A stretch of DNA of 5,866 nt from an uncultured Mycoplasma sp. GTDB lineage: Bacteria; Bacillota_I; Bacilli_A; Mycoplasmatales; Metamycoplasmataceae. Below the pieces are notes generated by a model. The model did no database searches and was not told where the DNA came from. It saw nothing but the letters and a program-made list of their open reading frames with translations. This document shows positions 1 through 5,866 of this stretch, piece by piece (the first letter of the stretch is position 1; every line of letters begins with the position of its first letter). The DNA lies in NCBI GenBank assembly GCA_947041065.1, contig CAMRCV010000034.1:1-5866 (forward strand). The letters are read 5' to 3'. Position numbers and translations under genes: made by a program.

Positions 1-51
1 TCACAAAGAAATAACCTAGATACATTAAGTAAAAATATGATTATTATTATT

Positions 52-1557
52 TTATTTGTTTCACAAATCTTTTCGAGAACCTAAACTCAGTTTTGCTTCT
101 TTTGAATATTTAGCATAGTCAATTTTACCAACTTCATGCGTGCTTAAATTCTTGATAACATCCTTGTATCAATACATTGAAGATTTTGGATATCTTGGAA
201 AGTTAGGATCATCAAAGTCAACTCCGACAAAACCATATTTTTTTCTGTATCCACCTGATGGCGAAAAGATATCACAATATGTTCAAGCAGAATAACCAAT
301 AAAGTTAACTCCTTCATTAATAGCTTTTTGAACTTCTCTTAGGTGTTCATTTAAATAATCGATACGATAATTATCTTCAACAATACCACCAGTTTTTTGA
401 TCAAAATAACCTAGACCATTTTCTAAAATCATTAATGGAGCTTTATACTTATCTCATAACACATGAGATGATATTGATAATTGTTCTGGTAAGATTAATC
501 AATTTCAATCAGTGTAACGATTATTTTTTGGATAAACAATTGCTGCCTTATCAGTAATGAAATATCCTGGTTTGTTTTGTCATTCAATTCCTTCTGATAA
601 TCTTTTTGGGTGAGCAATGATTGCTGGACGATAATAATTTCAACCAATCAAGTTTAATAAATTGCTTTTCATTATTTCTAAATCTTCATCTAAAACTATG
701 TTTTCTAAACCTTGTTCTTTAATTCCTCTTCAAAAACATTCAGGGAATGTACCTAACATATTTGGATCAAGGAAAAGATCTAAATTATATTCATTAAAAA
801 TTGCACATGCTTCAACATCATCTTTATCGTTTTCATCATAAGGGATTGGTGGGTTTCAATCATGGTCAATTCCTAGTAAAGAACCTTCTTTAATATTTCC
901 ATCACGCATTGCTTGATCAAATTCTTGTTTTGCAATACCTCCAGAAATTGAAAGGTAGTAAATTGCTTTTCAAAATTCTTTTGGATCTTTTTTACCAGGT
1001 GGAAAGTAATCATCTAAATAACCCATTACTGTATAAGAAGAATTCTCATCACTTACGTATCATAGATCAGTATATTTACCTAACCTTTTAAAGATTGCTC
1101 TAGAGAAATCTCTAAAGGCTCCTAAAAACGCACGAGAAGAAGTCCCTCCTTGTTCTTCTAATCAAAGAGGAGTATCTCAATGGTATAAAATAGGGATTGG
1201 TTTAACACCGTTAGCTATTAATGATTTAAATGCATTTTCATAAAAATCTAAACCTTCTTCATTTACTACTCCAGAATTATCAGGGAAGATTCTAGCTCAA
1301 TCTAAATTATAAACAAAACCATTCACTCCCATTTCTTTCATGATAGTTGAATCTAAATCATATTTTTCATAATAGTTAGCAGCATCAACTATTGAAGCTA
1401 TTTCTCTTTCAGCAGCACCCTTTGGTGGTATGTAATAATTTTCTATTGTAAACTTATCTCAGTTAGAGTGAGTTCTTCCACCTTTAAGTCTTCCACCTTC
1501 AATTTGGTATGAACAAGTTGAAGTAGAAAATATAAAGTCTTTTGGTAAATTTTTCAT
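52..1557 (-). CDS. GH1 family 6-phospho-beta-glycosidase (divergent)
   Basis: This encodes a 501-residue protein (code 4, 16 TGA Trp codons, TAA stop) of glycoside hydrolase family 1, probably a cytoplasmic enzyme that splits PTS-imported 6-phospho-beta-glucosides. GH1 landmarks run in order: YQIEGG (17-22), HWDTP (126-130), acid/base Glu171 in SDEN, GWNYY, and nucleophile Glu379 in LENG. Ser432, Lys439 and Tyr441 in FSPSGGYRKKYG match the spacing of the phosphate-binding Ser/Lys/Tyr of 6-phospho-glycosidases such as LacG, so a phosphorylated substrate is likely. Two usually invariant residues differ. The Arg of the YRFSISW block is Val82 (FVYNLDWARI), and the Asn before the acid/base Glu is Asp170. 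The HN..AHA block after the acid/base is also absent. Length is slightly above the usual 460-480. The start is fixed by a good SD, AAAAGGAAAC, 3 nt upstream. It is divergent from rpsD. The family call is firm; exact substrate and activity are inference. Confidence 0.93.
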
Positions 1558-1560
1558 TGT

Positions 1561-1570
1561 GTTTCCTTTT
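1561..1570 (-). promoter_or_regulatory. Ribosome binding site of the GH1 gene
   Basis: The minus strand reads AAAAGGAAAC, ending 3 nt before the ATG at 1557. Its AAGGA core lies 6 nt from the start and complements the 16S anti-SD, which supports the chosen start codon. Confidence 0.75.
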
Positions 1571-1584
1571 AATTAATATTAATT
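1571..1584. repeat. Perfect 14-bp palindrome in GH1 leader, possible operator
   Basis: AATTAATATTAATT is self-complementary over all 14 bases. It lies between the -10 box (1592-1597) and the SD of the GH1 gene, about where transcription should start, so a bound repressor would block initiation. Its core TTAATATTAA recurs at 4033-4042 in the same position relative to the EIIA promoter. In DNA this AT-rich a chance palindrome is possible; the operator role is inference. Confidence 0.4.
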
Positions 1585-1591
1585 TTATACA

Positions 1592-1620
1592 ATTATAAAA
1601 TCAACATTATTATATATCAA
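1592..1620 (-). promoter_or_regulatory. Sigma-A-type promoter of the GH1 gene
   Basis: On the minus strand there is a TTGATA -35 box (1620-1615), a 17-nt spacer and a perfect TATAAT -10 box (1597-1592). Transcription would start near 1585, giving a leader of about 28 nt before the ATG at 1557. This is the best promoter match in the window. Confidence 0.8.
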
Positions 1621-1625
1621 ATGTT

Positions 1626-1647
1626 ATTAATACCTAATATTATTAAT
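1626..1647. repeat. Inverted repeat upstream of the GH1 promoter
   Basis: A 7-bp perfect inverted repeat (ATTAATA, 8-nt spacer, TATTAAT) ends 5 bp upstream of the GH1 -35 box. Its half-sites also occur, overlapping, in the palindrome at 1571-1584. This could be a second operator half-turn or simply AT-rich coincidence. Confidence 0.3.
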
Positions 1648-1667
1648 CAAAAATAACTTAAATTTTT

Positions 1668-1677
1668 ATGATAAAAT
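1668..1677 (+). promoter_or_regulatory. Candidate extended -10 promoter for rpsD
   Basis: The plus strand holds ATGATAAAAT preceded by T, i.e. TATG-A-TAAAAT, a good match to the TRTGN-TATAAT extended -10 of low-GC Gram-positive relatives. No convincing -35 lies 16-18 nt upstream, which extended -10 promoters tolerate. The start would be near 1684, leaving a leader of about 140 nt. A weaker alternative is TTGATT (1730-1735) with TAAAAC 18 nt downstream (1754-1759). Confidence 0.4.
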
Positions 1678-1683
1678 TATTAA

Positions 1684-1825
1684 GCACAACACAGCAGATA
1701 TATATTATTTAATATTATTTAAATTCAAATTGATTTGTAAGTAGTTTTAGCTGTAAAACGAAAACATTATATTTAAATAATTAGATAAGAGTATATCCCT
1801 CGTTATGCAAGAAAGAGGTACTATT
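1684..1825 (+). promoter_or_regulatory. Putative structured 5' leader of rpsD
   Basis: This gene-free stretch upstream of rpsD contains several short hairpins. One is CAAATTGATTTG (1726-1737). Another is a 6-bp stem GTTTTA/TAAAAC with a GCTG loop (1744-1759). The last is CCTC (1798-1801), which can pair with the GAGG of the rpsD SD (1815-1818) and would hide the ribosome site. In Bacillus subtilis, rpsD is a single gene repressed by S4 binding to its own leader. The same arrangement here (stand-alone rpsD, long leader, SD-sequestering pairing) makes autoregulation plausible, but I cannot show that this leader matches the known S4-binding fold. Confidence 0.35.
1811..1820 (+). promoter_or_regulatory. 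Ribosome binding site deciding the rpsD start
   Basis: GAAAGAGGTA contains AGAGG, whose last base lies 7 nt before the ATG at 1826. An upstream in-frame ATG at 1805 has no SD and would add seven residues (MQERGTI) ahead of the universal MSRY start, so 1826 is preferred. Confidence 0.8.
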
Positions 1826-2428
1826 ATGTCAAGATATATTAAATCATCATTTAAAAAATCACGTCGTTACGGTTTTTCAATTTTAGAAAACGGTAAAGAA
1901 TTCGCGAAAGGAAAAGGTCGTCAATACGCTCCAGGTCAACATGGACAAAAAAGAGTTAAAGTTTCTGAATACGGTTTACACTTGTATGAAAAACAAAAAC
2001 TAAGATACATGTATGGAATAAGTGAAAAACAATTTAAAAACACTTTTGAAAAAGCTTCAAAAAGACAAGGTCAAGCTGGTACTAACTTTATGCAAATGCT
2101 AGAAACTAGATTAGATAGCTTTGTTTATAGAACAGGATTAGCTGAAACTAGAAGACAAGCAAGACAACTTGTTAATCACGGACACTTTACTCTTAATGGT
2201 AAAAAAGCTGATATTCCTTCAATGCAAATTTCAATTGGAGATATCGTTACTTTAAAAGAAGGAAGTAGAAAAAACGTTCAAATTTTAGATGCTAAAACTA
2301 GAAAAGAATTAGCAGCATGAGTTAAGTTAGAAAAAGATTTCGTTTTCAAACTTGATAGACTTCCTGAAAGAAAAGAATTGAATACAGATATTAATGAATC
2401 ATTAATTGTTGAGCACTACAACAAGTAA
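1826..2428 (+). CDS. rpsD: 30S ribosomal protein S4
   Basis: This encodes the 200-residue S4, a primary 16S rRNA-binding protein of the small subunit that nucleates 30S assembly and helps line the mRNA entry path. Its length equals the usual low-GC Gram-positive form. The N-terminal region has the family pattern RRYGFSI and [10 protein letters not shown] (residues 14-43) without the zinc-binding cysteines seen in some S4 proteins. The S4 RNA-binding domain follows at about 91-155, with [27 protein letters not shown] and NGKKADIPS. Codon 165 is TGA read as Trp; a standard-code reading would lose the last 36 residues, including the conserved tail that ends [10 protein letters not shown]. The gene stands alone between a divergent glycosidase gene and a convergent PTS unit, which fits independent transcription. 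A perfect terminator follows 30 bp after the TAA stop. Confidence 0.98.
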
Positions 2429-2458
2429 GACACAATTATCAATTTATTGTTATCAACT

Positions 2459-2488
2459 AAAACATCTCAATGAGATGTTTTCTTTATG
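2459..2488 (+). terminator. Rho-independent terminator of rpsD
   Basis: A perfect 10-bp stem AAAACATCTC/GAGATGTTTT with loop AAT (2459-2481) is followed by a T-rich tract. Because the stem is flanked by A on one side and T on the other, it could also work on the minus strand as a second stop for the MupG unit. Confidence 0.85.
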
Positions 2489-2530
2489 TTATTATTTTAT
2501 ATTCTAAGACCATATATCTTTAGTCGTAAT

Positions 2531-2553
2531 AAAAAACACCTCAATGAGATGTT
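2531..2553 (-). terminator. Rho-independent terminator of the EIIA-MupG unit
   Basis: The minus strand gives AACATCTC, loop ATT, GAGGTGTT (8 pairs, including one U-G) followed directly by a run of T. On the plus strand the same position is a C-A mismatch, so the hairpin is better formed in the minus-strand RNA. It lies 25 nt past the MupG stop codon. It shares the core CTCAATGAGATGTT with the rpsD terminator about 75 bp away. Confidence 0.75.
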
Positions 2554-2558
2554 ATTTT

Positions 2559-2579
2559 AATATCTATTATGCAGATATT
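2559..2579. repeat. Inverted repeat over the mupG stop codon
   Basis: AATATCT and AGATATT form a 7-bp perfect stem around a 7-nt loop, ending in the first bases of the mupG TAA (2579-2581). On the plus strand it is followed by a T-rich stretch and might serve as a backup terminator for rpsD read-through. On the minus strand no T tract follows, so it would only be a stem at the mRNA 3' end. Confidence 0.45.
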
Positions 2580-3664
2580 TATTTTATTTCTTTGAAAGCA
2601 AATTTTGTTCAAGGCTTAATAAAGTCTAATAAGAATAAATCATGATCAGCTATTTTAGCTATAACATTTTTTCTTCCCTTAGCATCTAAGTGATCCTTTT
2701 TAGAAAGATGTAATTCACCTTTATATTGTCCAAAATTGTCATTTCCAATAGTTATAAACCCTTTTTTAATTTCTTTTTGAACGTTTAATGGTTTGAAGTT
2801 TTCAGCTTTATACTTAACTCTTGATTGTGTAGATCTAATTAAGTAATCAGATGTATCTCCTCTATTAACGTGTAGTTCATCTAAAACAATTTTTTTCTCT
2901 AAATCAGTAACTGATTTATCAAATTTAATATCTAAAGAAATGATGTCTTTTATTTCAGAGATAGCTTTAAATTCAGCTTCACTTGCAAAAGCGTTGGCGA
3001 TAATAATATCATCAACTAAATCCATCATCATAAAATGCTTTACTTGTGTAGTTATTGGCATGTTTCTGTGTAGTTCTAATGTACAAAGACCATCCATAAC
3101 AGGTCAAGGACCATGTTTGGCACTATTAGAATTTACAAAGGCTGCACTTCTAATGTGTAGATCTTTAAACTGTTGTGAAGTTTTAGTAAACGTTTCTAAA
3201 GAAAGTCCAGAGTATTCCATTGGATAAAAGTTATGACAACCAATTAATTTGTTTTTATTAGGAGCAAAAGATATTATATTATCTACATACTTTGTACCTG
3301 AAGACATATTTATTTCTATGTCCAAATTATGTTCATTAAAAGTCATTGTTGATTCTTTTAAACCATCAAATCCTTCATCTAATCTAATTCCTGTAGCACC
3401 CAATTCTTTGAAAAAAGATAAATCATCATATGAAATCTTTAATTTCGAGAAAACAGATGGTGCAATATCCAAAATAACTTCCATACCTTGCTTAGTTGCA
3501 GTAGTGATTATTTCATAAAAATCTTTTTTAATTTCTTCTCTAGTACCTTCTGCTGAAAGCAAACAAGTAAAAACTCTTTTAAATCCGTATTTAGCAGCAA
3601 GATTAATATAATCTATTATTTCTTGTTTCTTTGCTTTTTCCGGGTAAACTGATATACCTAACAT
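2579..3664 (-). CDS. mupG: MupG/DUF871 family 6-phospho-glycosidase
   Basis: This encodes 361 residues (TGA Trp at 187 and near the C-terminus). The protein belongs to the DUF871/MupG family, whose characterised member in Staphylococcus aureus is a cytoplasmic 6-phospho-N-acetylmuramidase that hydrolyses MurNAc-6P-GlcNAc. An N-terminal TIM barrel (about 1-235) has LGISVYP (2-8), RVFTCLLSAEGT (30-41), GIRLDEGF (92-99), GCHNFYP (142-148) and HGPWPVMDGL (184-193). A C-terminal small beta-barrel domain (about 240-361) has HVNRGDTSDY and GQYKGELHLS. Length is typical and all blocks look intact. The SD TAAGG overlaps the EIIA stop codon, with the ATG only 8 bp past the end of the EIIA gene, so the two are co-transcribed and probably coupled. 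The substrate is uncertain: Mollicutes are expected to lack peptidoglycan, so it may act on another 6-phospho-disaccharide imported by the neighbouring PTS. Family firm, specificity inferred. Confidence 0.9.
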
Positions 3665-3672
3665 GTGTAACC

Positions 3673-4011
3673 TTATTTCTTTTCTGCCATTTTTTTGTAT
3701 AAACTAACAAACTCTTCAGCCATTAACAATAATGTTTGTGTTGATAATAATTGATCTTCAGCATGCATTAATAATAAAGGTATCTTAATTTCTGTTCCTG
3801 CAGCTTCTTGTTGCACTAAGTCAGCATGTTGTTTTTCTGCTTCAATAATGTTTTTTTCTGCTTCTTCTAATTTTAATTTAGCTTCTTCGAACTTTCCTTC
3901 TTTTGCGCTATATATAGCTAACATAGCATCTGATTTTGCTGTTCCAGCAAATGTAATAATCATAAAACTTATTTGCCCTAATTCTTCATAAGTGTATTTT
4001 TTTTCTTCCAT
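3673..4011 (-). CDS. PTS EIIA, lactose/cellobiose family
   Basis: This encodes a 112-residue cytoplasmic phosphocarrier of the lactose/cellobiose-type phosphotransferase system. It takes phosphate from HPr on His83 and passes it to the EIIB cysteine during sugar uptake. The active-site block LLLMHAEDQLLS (79-90) shows the His with the conserved Asp86 three residues later, the spacing of His78/Asp81 in lactococcal EIIA-Lac. The rest (about 5-65, rich in A, E, K) fits the all-helical trimer of the family, and the length is normal. A clear SD AGGAGA (4022-4017) lies 5 nt before the ATG. The gene heads a unit with mupG and is separated from the upstream EIIC unit by a terminator and its own candidate promoter. 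Whether the sugar is cellobiose, another beta-glucoside or an amino-sugar disaccharide cannot be read from EIIA. Confidence 0.95.
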   Translation of the reverse strand: MEEKKYTYEELGQISFMIITFAGTAKSDAMLAIYSAKEGKFEEAKLKLEEAEKNIIEAEKQHADLVQQEAAGTEIKIPLLLMHAEDQLLSTQTLLLMAEEFVSLYKKMAEKK

Positions 4012-4016
4012 GTTTG

Positions 4017-4022
4017 TCTCCT
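4017..4022 (-). promoter_or_regulatory. Ribosome binding site of EIIA
   Basis: The minus strand reads AGGAGA, 5 nt upstream of the ATG at 4011, the strongest SD match in the window. Confidence 0.8.
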
Positions 4023-4032
4023 AATTTTCATT

Positions 4033-4042
4033 TTAATATTAA
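4033..4042. repeat. Palindrome TTAATATTAA in the EIIA leader
   Basis: This perfect 10-bp palindrome starts 4 bp downstream of the TATAAT at 4052-4047. The identical core sits at 1573-1582, 9 bp downstream of the GH1 TATAAT. The shared sequence and position suggest a common operator for the two sugar units, but AT-rich DNA makes this tentative. Confidence 0.35.
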
Positions 4043-4046
4043 CTTT

Positions 4047-4079
4047 ATTATAATATAAAAATGCATAAAAAAAACTCAA
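4047..4079 (-). promoter_or_regulatory. Candidate promoter of the EIIA-mupG unit
   Basis: On the minus strand, TTGAGT (4079-4074) stands 16 nt before TATATT (4057-4052), which overlaps a perfect TATAAT (4052-4047). Transcription would start near 4040, giving a leader of about 30 nt to the EIIA ATG. The -35 element lies within the 3' arm of the preceding terminator, so termination of the EIIC unit and re-initiation are packed together. The -10 is good; the -35 and spacing are uncertain. Confidence 0.55.
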
Positions 4080-4099
4080 ATTTTAAAGTTTTGAGTTTT
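4067..4099 (-). terminator. Terminator after the EIIC-membrane protein unit
   Basis: The minus-strand RNA forms a 10-bp stem AAAACTCAAA/TTTGAGTTTT (4099-4090 with 4080-4071) around a 9-nt loop, continuing into an uninterrupted T run (4074-4067). It begins 12 nt past the stop of the 245-residue gene. It should end or attenuate the upstream transcript, making EIIA-mupG a separate or partly separate unit. The stem is AT-rich, so read-through is possible. Confidence 0.75.
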
Positions 4100-4111
4100 A
4101 TATTATTTAAA

Positions 4112-4849
4112 TTAAAGTAAATTTAAGTAATCGTTTAATTCTTTCATAAATCCTGATAAAAGATTGTTTTTATCTTGAATATAACCATTAATATTATTGT
4201 TGATAATATTGTTTGCTATTTGTTCTTGAGGAGTTAACATCGTATCTCCTGAAGGGATTATAATTAATGCTTGGTTATCAGCGATTAGTTTGTTCAACTT
4301 ATCAACTTCAACTGTATTTAAAGGTATAGTATTTACTGTTATAGCATTTGATTGAGAAGCTAATCCCAAAGCAAATAAAGCTATAACTGTAATTAATAAT
4401 ACTCAAGAAAATGTTATTGAACCAATTGATCAAGCTGTTCCGTTTTTAAATATTAAAAGTGGAACCAATGAAATTAAAGATAGAATTCCTATAGCTACTA
4501 AACTTTGAACACCGTCTTTGTTTAAGACAGCCCCTTTTAAATCTCATAAATGGAATTTAGATATAGAAGCAATTAATTCTTTATTACCTAAGATGTCTTC
4601 GGTAGAAAGATAATCATTTCATTTAGTAACATCGATACCAATAGTAGACAACATATTAGATGTTTGTCATTTTGCTGCAAATCATAAAGATATTAGCGAA
4701 ATGATTGCTATTAATAAAGCTGTTCCATATTTCAAAATATTGAAAGGATTTTTCAGTTTTTTTTCAGCAGAAGGAATAACTAACTTATTTCATTCTGAAT
4801 AAATAATTACTACTTCTTGTTCTTGAATGTTTTCAACTTCTGAGCTCAT
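4112..4849 (-). CDS. Unrecognised membrane protein coupled to EIIC
   Basis: This encodes a 245-residue protein I do not recognise. It has a charged N-terminus (1-36, no signal peptide), then a hydrophobic helix at about 38-60 and a polar loop of about 55 residues (61-115) with Trp and acidic residues. Two close hydrophobic helices follow (about 115-134 and 139-163), joined by a short KNGTAW turn. A polar, Asn-rich 80-residue tail ends in ELNDYLNLL. Three membrane spans with a cytoplasmic N-terminus would put both loop and tail outside the cell. It has several in-frame TGA Trp codons and no PTS motif, so it is not a broken piece of EIIC. Its ATG shares the last A of the EIIC TAA stop (TAATG), and its SD AAGGTGG lies inside the end of EIIC, which indicates translational coupling. 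An accessory role at the transporter is an inference from context only. Confidence 0.85.
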
Positions 4850-5866
4850 TATTTACCACCTTTTTTAACTGAAGATTTTGATGTGAATTTTTGTCATCCA
4901 CCTTTGTAGTCTATTTTAACTAATTCTTCTCCATTTTTCTTAGCTGACTTATTAGCTATCAATACAAATGGTGTATAGATTGCACAAGCAATTGAGAAAT
5001 TGAATAGAGCAAGAATGATTCCTTGTCAACTAGATGTTGCTAAAAATCCTCCGATACCTACTGGTGTTGTTCATGGTATTTTAACAATAACCGGCGGAAC
5101 TCATTGTAGTTTTTCAATTGCTAATCATGTGATTACAAATAGTACTGGTTGAATAATAACAAAAGGTATAACATATTTGAAGTTTAAGATTAATGGTACT
5201 CCAAAAATCAAAGGTTCATTAATGTTGAATACAGCTGGTGCTCCACCAAATTTTAAAATTTCTCTAGTATCTGCTTTTTTAGATAAAGCTAAACCAACAA
5301 CAACTAGTGCCAATGTTGCTCCTGTTCCTCCGAAGAAGACGAAAGCATCATTTGTACCATCAGCAAATGCGCTGATTGATCCAGCTGTTCCACCTGAAGA
5401 TAAATATTCTTGGTTATTTGCCAATGCAACTAGTGCAACTGGTGAAAAAATAGCTGTAAGAACATTTGTTCCGTGAATTCCAAAGAATCATAAGATTGCT
5501 GAGAAAGTAACATAAATTAATCCTAAAGATAGAGATCCTGAAGAATCTTCAATCAATGACATAAAAGGAGCTTGAACAGCTACTGAAATGGCTTGACCTA
5601 TCCCAAAACTATCTCCAGTTCCCAATCATGTAAATACATGGTGGAAAATGATGAATGGTGCTTGAATTCCAATAAATATTAATAATGTAAATATTGTTGG
5701 GAATAACTTAGAAAAAGATCTTGCTACCGCTGGTGGAACACCTGCTGGTAGATGTAATTCTAATTTTTTATTATTTTCGAAAACTGAATATAGTTCCATA
5801 GATAATAGTGATGATATAATGGCTACCAACATTCCTTGAGTTCCAAATAAATCGCCTGCACCATAT
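4849..5866 (-). CDS. PTS EIIC, lactose/cellobiose family (partial, 5' end outside)
   Basis: This is the C-terminal 338 codons of the membrane permease subunit of a lactose/cellobiose-type PTS, which carries the disaccharide across the membrane and presents it for 6-phosphorylation by EIIB. The reading frame is open to the window edge; the start and probably the first 100-150 residues lie beyond 5866. Family blocks seen are FFGIHGTNV (5464-5490), FGGTGATLALVVVGL, and FNINEPLIFGVPLILN (about 5182-5229). The His of GIHG and the Glu of NEP (codon 5217-5215) correspond to the sugar-contacting His250 and Glu334 of Bacillus cereus ChbC. A KIPWTTP segment and final membrane helices follow, then a basic tail ending KKGGK. 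TGA codons in the frame are Trp. The stop overlaps the next gene by one base. Family assignment is firm; sugar specificity cannot be decided. Confidence 0.95.
4855..4862 (-). promoter_or_regulatory. RBS of the 245-residue gene inside EIIC
   Basis: The minus strand reads AAGGTGGT, ending 5 nt before the ATG at 4849 and lying within the last EIIC codons. It supports the ATG that overlaps the EIIC stop and allows terminating ribosomes to restart. Confidence 0.65.

Noticed and set aside
1..84. Plus-strand frame 1 open from the window edge to TAA at 82-84, possibly the end of a convergent gene
   Set aside because: Only 27 codons are visible, it would overlap the glycosidase 3' end by 33 bp, and the translation has no recognisable feature; likely chance. 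No terminator is visible for the glycosidase in 1-51 either.
909..1091. Plus-strand 60-residue open frame inside the glycosidase gene
   Set aside because: It lies fully within a well-supported GH1 gene on the opposite strand, has no SD and resembles no known protein.
1805..1825. Upstream ATG extending rpsD by seven residues
   Set aside because: It has no SD, and it lies in front of the SD that serves the conserved MSRY start at 1826.
2318..2320. TGA in rpsD suggesting a truncated S4
   Set aside because: Read as Trp (code 4), the protein continues to the normal 200 residues with a conserved C-terminus.
2503..2522. Weak stem CTAAGA with TCTTTAG between the terminators
   Set aside because: It needs a bulge, has a long AT loop and lacks a T tract on either strand, so I do not call it functional.
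3098..3106. Apparent split of the DUF871 gene into two open frames
   Set aside because: The break is a TGA at Trp187 inside HGPWPVMDGL, in the same frame on both sides, so this is one intact gene, not a pseudogene.
2940..3227. Plus-strand 95-residue open frame
   Set aside because: It is antisense to the conserved mupG blocks and has no ribosome site or recognisable domain; a shadow frame.
3249..3518. Plus-strand 89-residue open frame
   Set aside because: It lies antisense within mupG with no support of its own.
4112..4849. Idea that the 245-residue gene is a frameshifted continuation of EIIC
   Set aside because: EIIC already ends with its complete final helices and a basic tail, and the downstream protein has its own SD and start and no PTS motifs.
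5177..5476. Plus-strand 99-residue open frame
   Set aside because: It is antisense to the most conserved part of EIIC (NEP and GIHG region); a shadow frame.

Overview
This window comes from a wall-less, AT-rich bacterium of the Mollicutes that reads UGA as tryptophan (genetic code 4). Every long gene except the 112-residue EIIA, which contains no tryptophan, is interrupted by in-frame TGA codons under the standard code. Read as Trp, these TGAs restore full-length, family-typical proteins: all 16 Trp codons of the glycosidase are TGA, and a TGA in rpsD falls at residue 165 of a normal 200-residue S4. Together with the sugar PTS genes, this best fits the Spiroplasma/Mesoplasma/Entomoplasma group. 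I cannot name the species from sequence alone.

Layout. (1) 52-1557, minus: a complete but divergent family-1 6-phospho-beta-glycosidase with its own near-consensus sigma-A promoter. (2) 1558-1825: a divergent intergenic region with that promoter, AT-rich palindromes that could be operators, and a probable structured leader for rpsD. (3) 1826-2428, plus: rpsD, ribosomal protein S4. (4) 2429-2578: a convergent region with hairpin terminators in both directions. (5) 2579-4011, minus: a PTS lactose/cellobiose-family EIIA followed by a MupG/DUF871-family 6-phospho-glycosidase. They probably share a transcript that starts from a promoter just upstream of EIIA. (6) 4067-4099: a minus-strand terminator separating this unit from the one upstream. 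(7) 4112-5866, minus: the 3' part of a PTS EIIC permease gene running off the window edge, overlapping by one base an unrecognised 245-residue membrane protein.

How it fits together. EIIC imports a disaccharide as its 6-phosphate, with phosphate relayed through EIIA (His83) and an EIIB that is not encoded here. Two hydrolases for 6-phospho-glycosides flank the island: the GH1 enzyme, which keeps its phosphate-binding triad, and the MupG-like protein. rpsD is a housekeeping gene sitting between the two sugar units.

Most worth a second look: a MupG homologue (known role: splitting MurNAc-6P-GlcNAc from peptidoglycan) in an organism expected to have no peptidoglycan; the unknown membrane protein translationally coupled to EIIC; the GH1 enzyme with two normally invariant active-site positions changed (Arg to Val, Asn to Asp); and an identical 10-bp palindrome just downstream of the -10 boxes of both sugar transcription units.
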